A stretch of DNA of 64,000 bases from Diadema setosum. Its lineage: Eukaryota; Echinodermata; Echinoidea; Diadematoida; Diadematidae. The DNA lies in assembly GCF_964275005.1 (NCBI RefSeq), contig NC_092700.1, positions 21,251,674 through 21,315,673 of the forward strand, read 5' to 3'. The notes under the pieces were generated by a model. It was given only the letters and a program-made list of their open reading frames with translations, did not search any database and was not told the DNA's origin. Of this stretch, positions 1-11,248 are shown piece by piece; position 1 is the stretch's first letter, and every line of letters starts with the position of its first letter. A program made the translations under genes and the position numbers.

Positions 1-1002
1 ATAATCAACGTTGGTGAAGGTGATGGGACAAACTATCACTTCCGAGGAGATCTGGATGTAGGCCTACCTATCTTTCCGAAGCGCAGCTGAGGAAAGATAG
101 CGTACACATTCAGATCGCCTAGGAAGTAATAGTTTGTCTCATTGCCTGATACTAAAAGTTGATTATTTGCTTTATATTCCACATCTAGAGTCCTAGATAT
201 TCCCATTTTATGCCACATCTGAAACCGTTTTAGCTGTCTTAGGGTATCCTGATCAGGGCTTAGGTTACGTACATGTAGGTTATTTTAAACGTAGGCGCGT
301 AGATGACAAAACAACGAATTTGCTCCGCGTCCCGCGCGTGGCACCTGATCAGGGCTTAGGCTACGTAGTTTATTTTAAACGTTTTTCGATCATGATAATT
401 ATACCCATCAATATACAAGGAACCCAAAGACATCTGTTTCACCTTGTGTCTGTTATCCCTTCATTAATCTTACTTACCTTGGTAACTTGTCAAAATGATT
501 TGTCATGATAAAGTGTTTTCCAGAGGATGTATCCGAGTGGTAGCAATGTTAAGCTGATGTTGAAATGGTATCAATTAAAACTTTCCCCGTCGAGTAAAGG
601 TCAAGATGGAAACATTCAGGACATGGACATGATTTTTTGTTAAGAAATCGTATGCAGAGATAACTTAAGTTTTTGCGTAAACTTGCTGTTTTCTTTGTTG
701 ATGTTGTTGATGTTGTTGCTTGTACACTATCACAGTCATTTTCAAGAATGGGCTCCGATGTATGTTGAATGAAAAAAAAAAAATGTGTACCGACTGCTAA
801 CAAAATATCATTTCAAACTGTTAGGCTAATGCCTACATAGATTTATTAAAATGAATAATAGGCTTAAGCTTACATGAATTGACTTTTGATAACTTTATGT
901 ATTGATATTTAGAGGACAACATGTATACATACTTAAAAAACAAAACAAAACAAAACAAAACGGGCAGGTACTTTGAATGAGTAGACAAACATTTTCTGCA
1001 AG

Positions 1003-1305
1003 GTACACCAGGAAACGAATTGGAAGAGTCTACAAGCACTGGGTCCCCTGGGGATGCTGGTGAGAGGAGCACGCCTGCTTCAACTCAGACTTCTGCTAAC
1101 GAGACACAGGCTCTTCGCGCATCCACAACTACGAGAGTGATGGTGACTGCGACCTCTCCCGACGGGATCGAGCCAGGTACTCACCCCGGGTCCACGACGG
1201 AGTGGACGTCGACTGCTCAGACACTAGTAACTCAGGAGACAGGTACCTCTGGTTCGGGGATCGATTGCACAGGTGCTGCCCAACCGACATCTCATGTCTC
1301 AACAG
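1003..1305 (+). CDS. Mucin-like exon, copy 1 (partial gene)
   Basis: A likely internal exon of 303 nt, between an acceptor (TTTTCTGCAAG) and a donor (ACAG|GTTTG). It is open throughout and phase 1 at both ends. The 101 encoded residues are rich in Thr, Ser, Gly and Pro with several Glu/Asp and a single Cys, the composition of an O-glycosylated extracellular stalk. Because the exon is symmetric, duplicating it keeps the reading frame. The nearest compatible downstream exon is the lectin-like exon at 10949, also entered in phase 1, so both may belong to one secreted or membrane protein. The family cannot be named and the 5' end of the gene lies outside the window. Transcription is not shown. 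Confidence 0.5.
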
Positions 1306-1522
1306 GTTTGAATGATTAAGATCCAACGATTTTTTCCTTCCTCTCTCTTTTCTAAGTCGTGTCTGAGTTCAATCGCAAACTAAGAATAAGTTCGCAGTGA
1401 ATCATGCCAAATACTTACTTGATGATTTCTGCATAAGTTGTATTATACGCAAAGCAAAATAATCAACTGTGAAGGCACGAAAAGATCGTTGAAAAGAAAT
1501 GCATTGGATTGAATTCCACTAT

Positions 1523-1523
1523 G

Positions 1524-1615
<92 letters not shown>
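1523..1615. repeat. (TA)n(TG)n microsatellite
   Basis: A run of alternating TA of about 58 bases followed by about 32 bases of TG. The homologous tract in the second unit is shorter (about 4495-4580). Confidence 0.95.
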
Positions 1616-1618
<3 letters not shown>

Positions 1619-2972
1619 GGTGAGAATTTTGAACGATGTACAATTGAGCCAAAACAAGGCAAAATTTAAAAAGTAGGAAATTCTCCAAATCATTCATCTT
1701 ACCTGAAAGAGTATAACTCAGGCTTTGATATGAACCCAATTATACTAGGATTTTCCCAGAGGAACAAGTTTTTATTCACCGCTGAAGCTTACCATGTCCA
1801 GAGCAGCGAACGTCCGTGAGGAATAGTACTGCACATACATTTCAATACCATTTAACATAGTTTCCAAAGATCTGATTCAGTTCAAAATCCTAACGAAATA
1901 TCTTAAGAGACATGTGTACGTGATTGAAGAATATTAAGCTTGTACTCTTAACCTGTACGTAATGGTAGACAAACCGCATTTGATGATTTAACTAAATTCG
2001 TCATTTCTGTGAAAATATTGCTCTTCCGCTGAACACTTTCTTAACTTTACGCGCATTTTACAGAAACTCAATATTTTCACCTCTTATTTCACTATCCCGT
2101 ACTTTAATCCTCACTCCCAAATAATGATATACCTTTTTAAGATGTATCTCATCTGGGCAGTCTCTATAACCCAACAACATAGCATAGTTTTCATCACGGA
2201 GGTTCGCATGTAGCTCACGGACGTTCGGAACAAACAAGATATTGAACAATGCAGCTCTCTTGAGTTGGAAACGCATTCTACTCACAACAAACAGCAATTT
2301 CATGTCGAGAACAAACTCCTCTGCAAAATCCTGAATAGATATTACCAATTCTCAATTATATAAGCTTGTTTATTTTCTCATACTGAGGAATCAAAGAAAA
2401 CAATTTTTCCATCTCTCGTAAATGAACGTACAAACGTACGTGTAATCTCAGTGACGTAGTCCATCCTTGAAAACGAATATATTTATCAAAATTTCGTTAT
2501 CATGAAATAAATATTCAGGTCCTAAACTTGTTATATAAAGTCTACAATGCAAAATTTGCTTTCTATATAACGAACAAGGTCACAGCTAAAATTATGACAA
2601 AGAATTAATACAGAAAAACAACAGAAATGTGCTCCGTTATAGAAATACGAAGTTTAGCTGGGGAGGGCAAACGAATACGTTAGGAAGAAATCGTTCTGTG
2701 TTTGCTCCTTGTGTTACACACTGTTACTGAGGAGAATTTGTGTTATTATATTAGTCAGAAATGATAATAGGTTCGATACTGCGAAGTTTCGTCATAACAA
2801 GACACAATAAGTCCATATAACTTGGATGGATGTTTGTGACTTCAATATTATACAATATGGTTTCTCATAACAAACCTTTTGTAGCGCGTCATTTCGGAGG
2901 CCTATTCATACAGTTTGTCAATACGAAAATTGATAGAGTTCGTATAATATATGAAGCTTTTTTTATAAGCAA

Positions 2973-4495
2973 ATAATCAACGTTGGTGAAGGTGATGGGA
3001 CAAACTATCACTTCCGAGGAGATCTGGATGTAGGCCTACCTATCTTTCCGAAGCGCAGCTGAGGAAAGATAGCGTACACATTCAGATCGCCTAGGAAGTA
3101 ATAGTTTGTCTCATTGCCTGATACTAAAAGTTGATTATTTGCTTTATATTCCACATCTAGAGTCCTAGATATTCCCATTTTATGCCACATCTGAAACCGT
3201 TTTAGCTGTCTTAGGGTATCCTGATCAGGGCTTAGGTTACGTACATGTAGGTTATTTTAAACGTAGGCGCGTAGATGACAAAACAACGAATTTGCTCCGC
3301 GTCCCGCGCGTGGCACCTGATCAGGGCTTAGGCTACGTAGTTTATTTTAAACGTTTTTCGATCATGATAATTATACCCATCAATATACAAGGAACCCAAA
3401 GACATCTGTTTCACCTTGTGTCTGTTATCCCTTCATTAATCTTACTTGCCTTGGTAACTTGTCAAAATGATTTGTCATGATAAAGTGTTTTCCAGAGGAT
3501 GTATCCGAGTGGTAGCAATGTTAAGCTGATGTTGAAATGGTATCAATTAAAACTTTCCCCGTCGAGTAAAGTTCAAGATGGAAACATTCAGGACATGGAC
3601 ATGATTTTTTGTTAAGAAATCGTATGCAGAGATAACTTAAGTTTTTGCGTAAACTTGCTGTTTTCTTTGTTGATGTTGTTGATGTTGTTGCTTGTACACT
3701 ATCACAGTCATTTTCAAGAATGGGCTCCGATGTATGTTGAATGAAAAAAAAAAAATGTGTACCGACTGCTAACAAAATATCATTTCAAACTGTTAGGCTA
3801 ATGCCTACATAGATTTATTAAAATGAATAATAGGCTTAAGCTTACATGAATTGACTTTTGATAACTTTATGTATTGATATTTAGAGGACAACATGTATAC
3901 ATACTTAAAAAACAAAACAAAACAAAACAAAACGGGCAGGTACTTTGAATGAGTAGACAAACATTTTCTGCAAGGTACACCAGGAAACGAATTGGAAGAG
4001 TCTACAAGCACTGGGTCCCCTGGGGATGCTGGTGAGAGGAGCACGCCTGCTTCAACTCAGACTTCTGCTAACGAGACACAGGCTCTTCGCGCATCCACAA
4101 CTACGAGAGTGATGGTGACTACGACCTCTCCCGACGGGATCGAGCCAGGTACTCACCCCGGGTCCACGACGGAGTGGACGTCGACTGCTCAGACACTAGT
4201 AACTCAGGAGACAGGTACCTCTGGTTCGGGGATCGATTGCACAGGTGCTGCCCAACCGACATCTCATGTCTCAACAGGTTTGAATGATTAAGATCTAACG
4301 ATTTTTTCATTCCTCTCTCTTTTCTAAGTCGTGTCTGAGTTCAATCGCAAACTAAGAATAAGTTCGCAGTGAATCATGCCAAATACTTACTTGATGATTT
4401 CTGCATAAGTTGTATTATACGCAAAGCAAAATAATCAACTGTGAAGGCACGAAAAGATCGTTGAAAAGAAATGCATTGGATTGAATTCCACTATG

Positions 4496-4584
<89 letters not shown>

Positions 4585-5926
4585 AGAATTTTGAACGATG
4601 TACAATTGAGCCAAAACAAGGCAAAATTTAAAAAGTAGGAAATTCTCCAAATCATTCATCTTACCTGAAAGAGTATAACTCAGGCTTTGATATGAACCCA
4701 ATTATACTAGGATTTTCCCAGAGGAACAAGTTTTTATTCACCGCTGAAGCTTACCATGTCCAGAGCAGCGAACGTCCGTGAGGAATAGTACTGCACATAC
4801 ATTTCAATACCATTTAACATAGTTTCCAAAGATCTGATTCAGTTCAAAATCCTAACGAAATATCTTAAGAGACATGTGTACGTGATTGAAGAATATTAAG
4901 CTTGTACTCTTAACCTGTACGTAATGGTAGACAAACCGCATTTGATGATTTAACTAAATTCGTCATTTCTGTGAAAATATTGCTCTTCCGCTAAACACTT
5001 TCTTAACTTTACGCGCATTTTACAGAAACTCAATATTTTCACCTCTTATTTCACTATCCCGTACTTTAATCCTCACTCCCAAATAATGATATACCTTTTT
5101 AAGATGTATCTCATCTGGGCAGTCTCTATAACCCAACAACATAGCATAGTTTTCATCACGGAGGTTCGCATGTAGCTCACGGACGTTCGGAACAAACAAG
5201 ATATTGAACAATGCAGCTCTCTTGAGTTGGAAACGCATTCTACTCACAACAAACAGCAATTTCATGTCGAGAACAAACTCCTCTGCAAAATCCTGAATAG
5301 ATATTACCAATTCTCAATTATATAAGCTTGTTTATTTTCTCATACTGAGGAATCAAAGAAAACAATTTTTCCATCTCTCGTAAATGAACGTACAAACGTA
5401 CGTGTAATCTCAGTGACGTAGTCCATCCTTGAAAACGAATATATTTATCAAAATTTCGTTATCATGAAATAAATATTCAGGTCCTAAACTTGTTATATAA
5501 AGTCTACAATGCAAAATCTGCTTTCTATATAACGAACATGGTCACAGCTAAAATTATGACAAAGAATTAATACAGAAAAACAACAGAAATGTGCTCCGTT
5601 ATAGAAATACGAAGTTTAGCTGGGGAGGGCAAACGAATACGTTAGGAAGAAATCGTTCTGTGTTTGCTCCTTGTGTTACACACTGTTACTGAGGAGAATT
5701 TGTGTTATTATATTAGTCAGAAATGATAATAGGTTCGATACTGCGAAGTTTCGTCATAACAAGACACAATAAGTCCATATAACTTGGATGGATGTTTGTG
5801 ACTTCAATATTATACAATATGGTTTCTCATAACAAACCTTTTGTAGCGCGTCATTTCGGAGGCCTATTCATACAGTTTGTCAATACGAAAATTGATAGAG
5901 TTCGTATAATTATGAAGCTTTTTTTA
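2973..5926. repeat. 2.97-kb tandem unit, copy 2
   Basis: This is the second copy of the unit starting at position 1. Homology stops at about 5926, after a T-rich stretch (GAAGCTTTTTTTAT) where copy 1 runs into copy 2 but copy 2 runs into unrelated DNA. The (TA)n(TG)n tract is shorter here (about 4495-4580) than in copy 1 (about 1523-1615), the normal drift of a microsatellite after duplication. The minus-strand 96-residue frame is repeated at 5020-5310 without change. Confidence 0.95.
3975..4277 (+). CDS. Mucin-like exon, copy 2 (partial gene)
   Basis: The second copy of the 303-nt symmetric Thr/Ser-rich exon, with the same acceptor and donor. I see one coding difference from copy 1 (a GCG Ala codon is ACG Thr here). 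Conservation of the open frame is weak evidence for coding because the copies are nearly identical. Better evidence is the good splice sites, phase 1-1 symmetry and biased amino-acid composition. Splicing copy 1 to copy 2 would keep frame and lengthen the Thr/Ser-rich segment by 101 residues. Confidence 0.5.
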
Positions 5927-6250
5927 TTCGGTAAATGATAGGAATCTCCGAAGGTTAATCGAAAGGCTTATTAATTGGAACATGAAAAATTATGTTCACT
6001 TATCCAAATGTGGAGAAACAAGTTAACAACTAAAATCGTCCAATTTCAAAACCTCATAATAACCGTTTTCACCTAAACGAATATCAGGCCCATTCCACTT
6101 TTAGAAGAACGGACCTAAGAATAATGATCCTTAATATCTATTTTTCGAAGAACATTTCTAATAACAAACCTCCTGAATTAACTACATTTTTTTTTTCATT
6201 TTGGAATAACAAACCTTTGGACATCGGAGTAACGAATCTTTGGAAGAGCG
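5927..6250. repeat. Degenerate GGAATAACAAACC repeat
   Basis: AT-rich DNA with scattered words such as GGAATAACAAACCTTTGG and GGAGTAACGAATC, plus single-strand variants of CGAAGG. The same word family builds the large inverted repeat at 44410-44952, so this looks like a decayed relative. No gene is seen here. Confidence 0.45.
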
Positions 6251-8707
6251 AACGTATCAAAGTGCAACCTTAAACCTATTCTTAATCATTACCTTTTTTA
6301 ACATGTGTTTTCAAAGTAAGCACAAAAGCACAAACAAATTGACGATCTCTCTGCCTCTTAAGTGTAAAATGAAAAAAAAAATCTTGGAAAAAATTACAAA
6401 TGAATATTGCTTTTCATTGATGAGTATAAAACAGCACCATGTGATGATAAGCGGAGGATTTGTGTGTTTTCATCAGACAATAATTTATACTGCATGATTT
6501 TTGTTCGCTTGTGACGGCATGTCGATGAATAAAACACATAAACAAACAAACAAAAACTTCTCCAGAGGAATCTGGTATAACGGGAGTGCACTGGCAATTC
6601 TTTTCTCTGTGTGTTGGAGCTCGATCCCTTCTCTGTTTCTCAGTCATTTTCATTCAACTGCTTCCACGTCCTTTTGAAACTTTTCCGTTTCTTATTCAAC
6701 ACATGCTCATTACAGAGTTCTTCCGTCATTATCCTAAATGTGATTGCGTAGCACTTTTCGTATTTGTTTTGGTTTGTTTTGTTTTGTTTTTGTTTTTCTG
6801 TTTGGTCGCAGCATGTTCAGGCTATTGAGGGAATGAGAGAAAAATCGTCATGAAGAAAAAATAAGAATGAATTAAGGCATTTAATATCATGACAATTACA
6901 GCGAACGTCCGTTATGGAGACCAAAACTGGATGTGTTCTGTTTGAGACGGCAGCTACCATACTCAAAAGATAAACACTTACAGCGCCTCTCACTAAAAAG
7001 TGGCACTGATCTTCTTTCTCCTATTATGTAATCTATTGACTTATTCAACCAACGAACATCCGTGAAAAAAAAAAAAAAAAACGTTTTCCGTTTGTTATTA
7101 CAGGTAAATTGAGTGCTGAACGCCATTCACTTTCGGGTATGAGCGGCTCGGTGATTTGGTAATATTTTCAACTAACATTAATCTTATGTGCAGTGATATA
7201 TTTGTAATTGTTAGAAATTTCCTTTCTCGGACAGAACGTCCGTGAGTGAAACTTTCAGAACCTGTAACAGTACAAATTGTCTCCAGAACCTCATTAGAAA
7301 GAAATTTAAACGCACAGAAATTACAGATTACGCAAAAATCCATTTTCCTATAACTTTGTTTTAAGTGTTTAGCTGGGGGTTTTTTTATTATTAGAGGGAA
7401 AACAAGCGTAAAATTGTGAGTAAATTTTCAATTGTTTGTTCATCATGATCACATAACGCCTTAAAAATTCTGAAACTACTGCTCTAAACTCATTGTTTAC
7501 TTTGTAAAACTTTATTTGTCGCTATTCGAGCCAAAAGTTTTAAAGAATACAGGACACTTTCGGGACAAGTTCTCTGGAATTATCACGGACGTTCGTTCTG
7601 CTACTAGGGTCATGTTCCAGGACGGATAACTAATCGGCAGAGAGTACCTAGCCTTCCTAACTCTTCAAAAATTTGAAAATGTATTGTCAATGCAAATTAT
7701 AAGAAATTTGACATCCTTACAACATATGTATTGCTCAGAGGGGGATCAGGAGGTGAATTTTCAGAGAAAATATTAATTATTTGCTTGGTTTTTGGTGAAT
7801 TTCATGGTCCAAAAACTGCGGACGAACCTCAGCCGAACCCAAAAAATGGCATGCATCTCCTCGGCTAGAGAGCCAAAGGTAAAATGCACCTTCGCCATCA
7901 AAGCAAGATGGTGTCCCACTCGAAAACGTTTTAATCATCACGGCAGTTCTTTTTTTCTTGGAGGTTCGTCTAAAAATATAATTTCGGTTCCTATTTGACA
8001 AAGGATGGACAGAAACTGAAAACAAACATATTATCGTGTTGCTAGATCTTAGTTGATTACGACTCAGAACAATATCGCCAATAACGTTTCATGGGCTACG
8101 ATCTTTATTAGAAAATAGCGGAAGCACGTCCGTGACGAAAACTGAGTATAATTTTGCATAAAAGAATATTACGTCCCATGTACAGCCAGCAGACGTACAA
8201 TTTTTGCAGGATATGTCCATTAGGTGGAACACCAAATTTTCGTATACGTTACAGTTGGGACGACAAAGTAGAATTTGCAGCAGCGATAGAAATAAAAGCA
8301 TCACGGACGTTCGTCTGTTTAGGACTTTGATATTTTAATTGTTCTCTGTAATTTTATACGTGCTCATAAAATTCTTATAATTTTGTGGTACATACCCATG
8401 ATATGTCAGATCCAGAACATGGTCAGATATTAGATGCCACGAACCGTTAAAAATGCACATCGTTAGTTTGAAAAACAAAAATTATTGTGAAAATAACGTT
8501 TTTACCATATTTTTACGCTTCGAGTCCTTGTGAAATGAAAAATATCAGGCAAAGGTCAACCAAACCATATATTTCCTGAAAGGAAATTTACCAATCTTTG
8601 AGATGACATGAAAAAATCTGGTTTCTTAGATCATCCCGGCGTGTTCTAAGGGAAAGAATGTCATAAGGTACGAAAATTGGCAATTGTACATCGTTCAAAA
8701 TTCTCAC

Positions 8708-8751
<44 letters not shown>
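6251..8751. other. Gene-poor stretch
   Basis: AT-rich sequence with short open frames on both strands that lack splice context, domains or composition typical of coding DNA. Apart from the motif set and several A/T runs nothing specific is seen. If the mucin-like and lectin-like exons form one gene, this would be intron. Confidence 0.4.
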
Positions 8752-8758
<7 letters not shown>

Positions 8759-9007
8759 GAGTTTGAATGCAAAAACCGATAAGTCCATATTTGTCAAATG
8801 GAGATATTTGCGATTGAAGGTCAAGAAAAATAAAGAGAATAATAAGAACATTTTTGCTTCTTTTGACCATAACTTCAAAAATGTACCTTTATAACGTAGT
8901 GACCAATGTATCATTTAAAAGGTATTATTTCGTACTTTATGACAGAGACCGTACTTCAAAATCTTCAAAAATTGACTTATCGGTTTTTGCAAACAAACTC
9001 TTCATAT
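8752..9007. mobile_element. MITE with 40-bp inverted ends
   Basis: Terminal inverted repeats of about 40 bases, with a few mismatches, face each other at 8752-8791 and 8968-9007. Both contain ATATGAAGAGTTTG and GCAAAAACCGATAAGTC. The interior is about 175 bases with no coding capacity. The left end abuts a (TA)n tract at 8710-8755, consistent with insertion at TA, as in Tc1/mariner-type elements, though no target duplication can be proved in such sequence. Confidence 0.75.
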
Positions 9008-9744
9008 GTATGCATGTATATACAATGTTATACCTATCCACACAGTTCGAGAGAATAGGTGAAGAATGAATCAATAATCAACAAACCTACTTGCTTTGGT
9101 ATGTACAAATCAAATTACAAGTATAGGGCCTATAGTCGAAATGGTGTGAAAGATGAGAAACTTATGTAAAATCGTAACCATTATGGGTTCAAAAACCTGA
9201 GACGATAGAATAGTATCAAAAAATATGGAATGAATTTCACAGGGACCAATCAGTTAAAAAAAAAATGTTTGTGACAATTTCGGGCAGACATGAACAGGTG
9301 TAAAACAGAAACAAAAAAATCAAAACAATCAAATATTCTAATATCAAAGATCTCTATTACACTTACTAGATAACATAACTTGTCCTATTCAGATTTAGAA
9401 TGTTAATAGTGCTCTACGGAGTCTATCCATGTTCTAGTAATAAAAGCAACATTCAAGACTCGGCACCGTTTGCAGACTTGCTCAATAAATCCATACATGA
9501 TTATATGATCATATTTAATGGGTATAATATGGGCTGTGATTGTTACCTACATACCTTTTTTCTACCTTTTTTTTCAAAAAGTAAAACTGGAACAGAATTG
9601 GATTAATGTATTAAAAATATAATGGATAAGTTTCCAATACAAATTCACACGGCACAGAACGTTTGATAAGCTTGCATCAGGATTATGATTCTAACAGGCA
9701 TTTTTTTTTTCTAATTTTCTTTGCGGTGTAACTTAAGCATTTAA

Positions 9745-9810
9745 GACTTGTTAGTGGTTAGAGTTGCTAGGCAATGTTCGATTTGCCTGTCTTCGAATTT
9801 CGATTTCTCC
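9745..9810 (+). repeat. Possible tRNA-derived SINE head (degenerate)
   Basis: An A-box-like TTAGTGGTTAGAG is followed at suitable spacing by a potential anticodon arm (GGCAA ... TTGCC) and a poor B-box-like CTTCGAATTTC. The acceptor stem is not convincing, so this is not called a tRNA gene. It could be the decayed 5' part of a SINE or a chance match. Confidence 0.25.
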
Positions 9811-9879
9811 AATGATATAGTGATACATAAAAGGCCAAAAGGAGCAAAGCGAAAAAAAAAAGTCATTCGCCTATATTAC

Positions 9880-10140
9880 ACCTCCCTCTCAACACGATAG
9901 AACTACCTTGACAAGACATAGTTTCACTGACATTTGCTCCGGTGAAAATTGCTTCATCGACAAATACGCCGCTGAGGACTCTGAAACAAATCGTCCGCCG
10001 CAGTGCCGTATACTCCGCCGTTGTGTTCCTGTATACAGTGACACAACTCCGCCTAAGTATGCGTTGGAGATACGACACTTGCTTTACGATAATAACTGTT
10101 CCTCTAACATTTCCTCTGGTGAAGACTGATCTCTCAGTTT
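9880..10140. other. CpG-richer block of unknown nature
   Basis: This stretch is richer in CG than its AT-rich surroundings, with words like TCGTCCGCCGCAGTGCCG. It is open over about 65 to 73 codons in several frames on both strands. A related pair of words (ACATTTGCTCCGGTGAA, ACATTTCCTCTGGTGAA) starts and ends it about 160 bases apart. No domain is recognised and no splice pair is clearly better than others. It may be an unrecognised exon or a repeat fragment. Confidence 0.3.
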
Positions 10141-10897
10141 AGTTCACAAGTGCTTTTGATATAACGTTTACCTTTAGACTCACTTTAGAGTATTTTAGTC
10201 TTGCTACAATTAAAATCACTCAGATTTTGCAGGTTGCTGTTTGAGCCAATGCTTTGAAAAAAAAGAGAGACTAAAGTCGATTCACTACTCGTCCATCTAT
10301 ACGCCTACATGCAAAGCGAAATGGCAAATTTACGATACCAAAATAAACACATCACTTTTGAAAGAGCTGTTTTACTTCGAAATGAACATGAAAATGATAA
10401 AGTTTCATAAAATTAGAGAAATGATACAGAAGAATGCAAGAAAAGGATATACACACATGGGGGGGGGGGTGTTTTTGTTGCTATTTTCAGTTACTTTCTT
10501 GGTTCCAAAACATAAGGCCTACATGTCTCCCGTTTGTGTCATGTTCAGATTATGTGAAATGTTGAAATTAAAATGTTGAACTGGAACTTTCTTCAAAGAC
10601 TTAGGGTTAGGCCTGAGTTATGGTTTTAGGTTTAGTTTGATGTGAGGATTAGGATTATGGTTATAGGGTTGTGTTTGTGGATAGGTTTAATGTTTGGCTT
10701 AGCGTGAAGATATTTCATGTGAGCAATAATGTCGCAGGAACAAAAAACGTGATGGAACCAGAAATGTGTTGGCGTCAATAATGTAATGTGCTGTCAATCC
10801 TTACTCGCGATCGTTCAAGTCCTTTGTAATTGTCAAGATTGTATGAAAAAAAAGGTCTTAATTTATGAGTGGTTATTGTTATTGTTATTTCTATTTG

Positions 10898-10923
10898 GTG
10901 TGTGTGTGTGTGTGTGTGTGTGT
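10898..10923. repeat. (TG)n microsatellite
   Basis: A short TG run just upstream of the lectin-like exon acceptor at 10948. Confidence 0.85.
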
Positions 10924-10948
10924 ATCTATTGTTCATCTCTTGGTGCAG

Positions 10949-11248
10949 GCTCCATTGACATCTCCTGCATGAGAGAAAAAAGGTCTATCAGGAGTATGTG
11001 TCCTAAAAGGAAACGCTTGCCGCACCCTGACAGCCAGTCTTTCGTCCTCGCCATAGTGAATGCGGTAAGAGACCAGTGCGGTGATCATAGCCCCATCTGG
11101 CTGGATTGCACGTGTTGCTGGCCGTCGGATCAGAAATCATGGACCTTTCAGGACTTTGGCAGTGAAGGTGACTGGCGATGCGGGTATCCTCATAGCGGGA
11201 ACAGTGTACCGTTAAGCAGTCTCAGCCTTTTTGCGGACCAGCCTCTTG
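10949..11248 (+). CDS. C-type-lectin-like domain, first visible exon
   Basis: A 300-nt exon between acceptor TTGGTGCAG and donor CTTG|GTAAGTG, phase 1 at both ends. The product resembles the middle of a C-type lectin fold: SQSFVLAIVNAV matches the helix before the IWLG strand, then IWLDCTCCW and W...FQDFGSEGDW match the long-loop region. It is Cys-rich. The usual Ca/sugar motifs (EPN, QPD, WND) are absent, so sugar binding through calcium is unlikely. The exon joins in frame to 12575. Phase 1 entry also matches the upstream mucin-like exons. Such domains with Thr/Ser-rich stalks are common in secreted and surface proteins of marine invertebrates. The assignment rests on pattern recognition, not on an alignment. 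Confidence 0.6.

Larger units (their letters stand above)
1..2972. repeat. 2.97-kb tandem unit, copy 1
   Basis: The first 2972 bases recur immediately downstream as a head-to-tail direct repeat. By eye the copies differ by about nine substitutions plus microsatellite length, so they are more than 99% identical and the duplication is very recent. The window opens inside the array, so further copies may lie to the left. Each unit holds one mucin-like exon, a (TA)n(TG)n microsatellite, several copies of a CGAACGTCCGTGA-type motif, and a 96-residue minus-strand open frame (2058-2348) with no recognisable domain. An unmerged-haplotype assembly artefact is possible. Confidence 0.95.
1807..8313. other. 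Dispersed CGAACGTCCGTGA motif set
   Basis: A 13-base, nearly palindromic motif recurs in both orientations. Plus orientation: 1807-1819, 6902-6912 (shorter core), 7053-7065 (one change), 7233-7245 (one change), 8124-8135 (core). Reverse orientation: 2194-2206 (one change), 2215-2227, 7583-7595, 8301-8313. The duplicated unit adds 4769-4781, 5156-5168 and 5177-5189. Flanking sequence is not shared between sites, so this is not simply one repeat family seen many times. Its role is unknown: a protein-binding site, short element ends or fragments of a coding repeat are all possible. Confidence 0.7.

Noticed and set aside
2058-2348. 96-residue minus-strand frame, duplicated at 5020-5310
   Set aside because: No recognised domain and no clear splice context; its persistence in both copies only reflects near-identity of the duplication. 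It overlaps copies of the CGAACGTCCGTGA motif.
9745-9810. Functional tRNA gene
   Set aside because: The acceptor stem does not pair and the B box is poor; at best a decayed SINE head.
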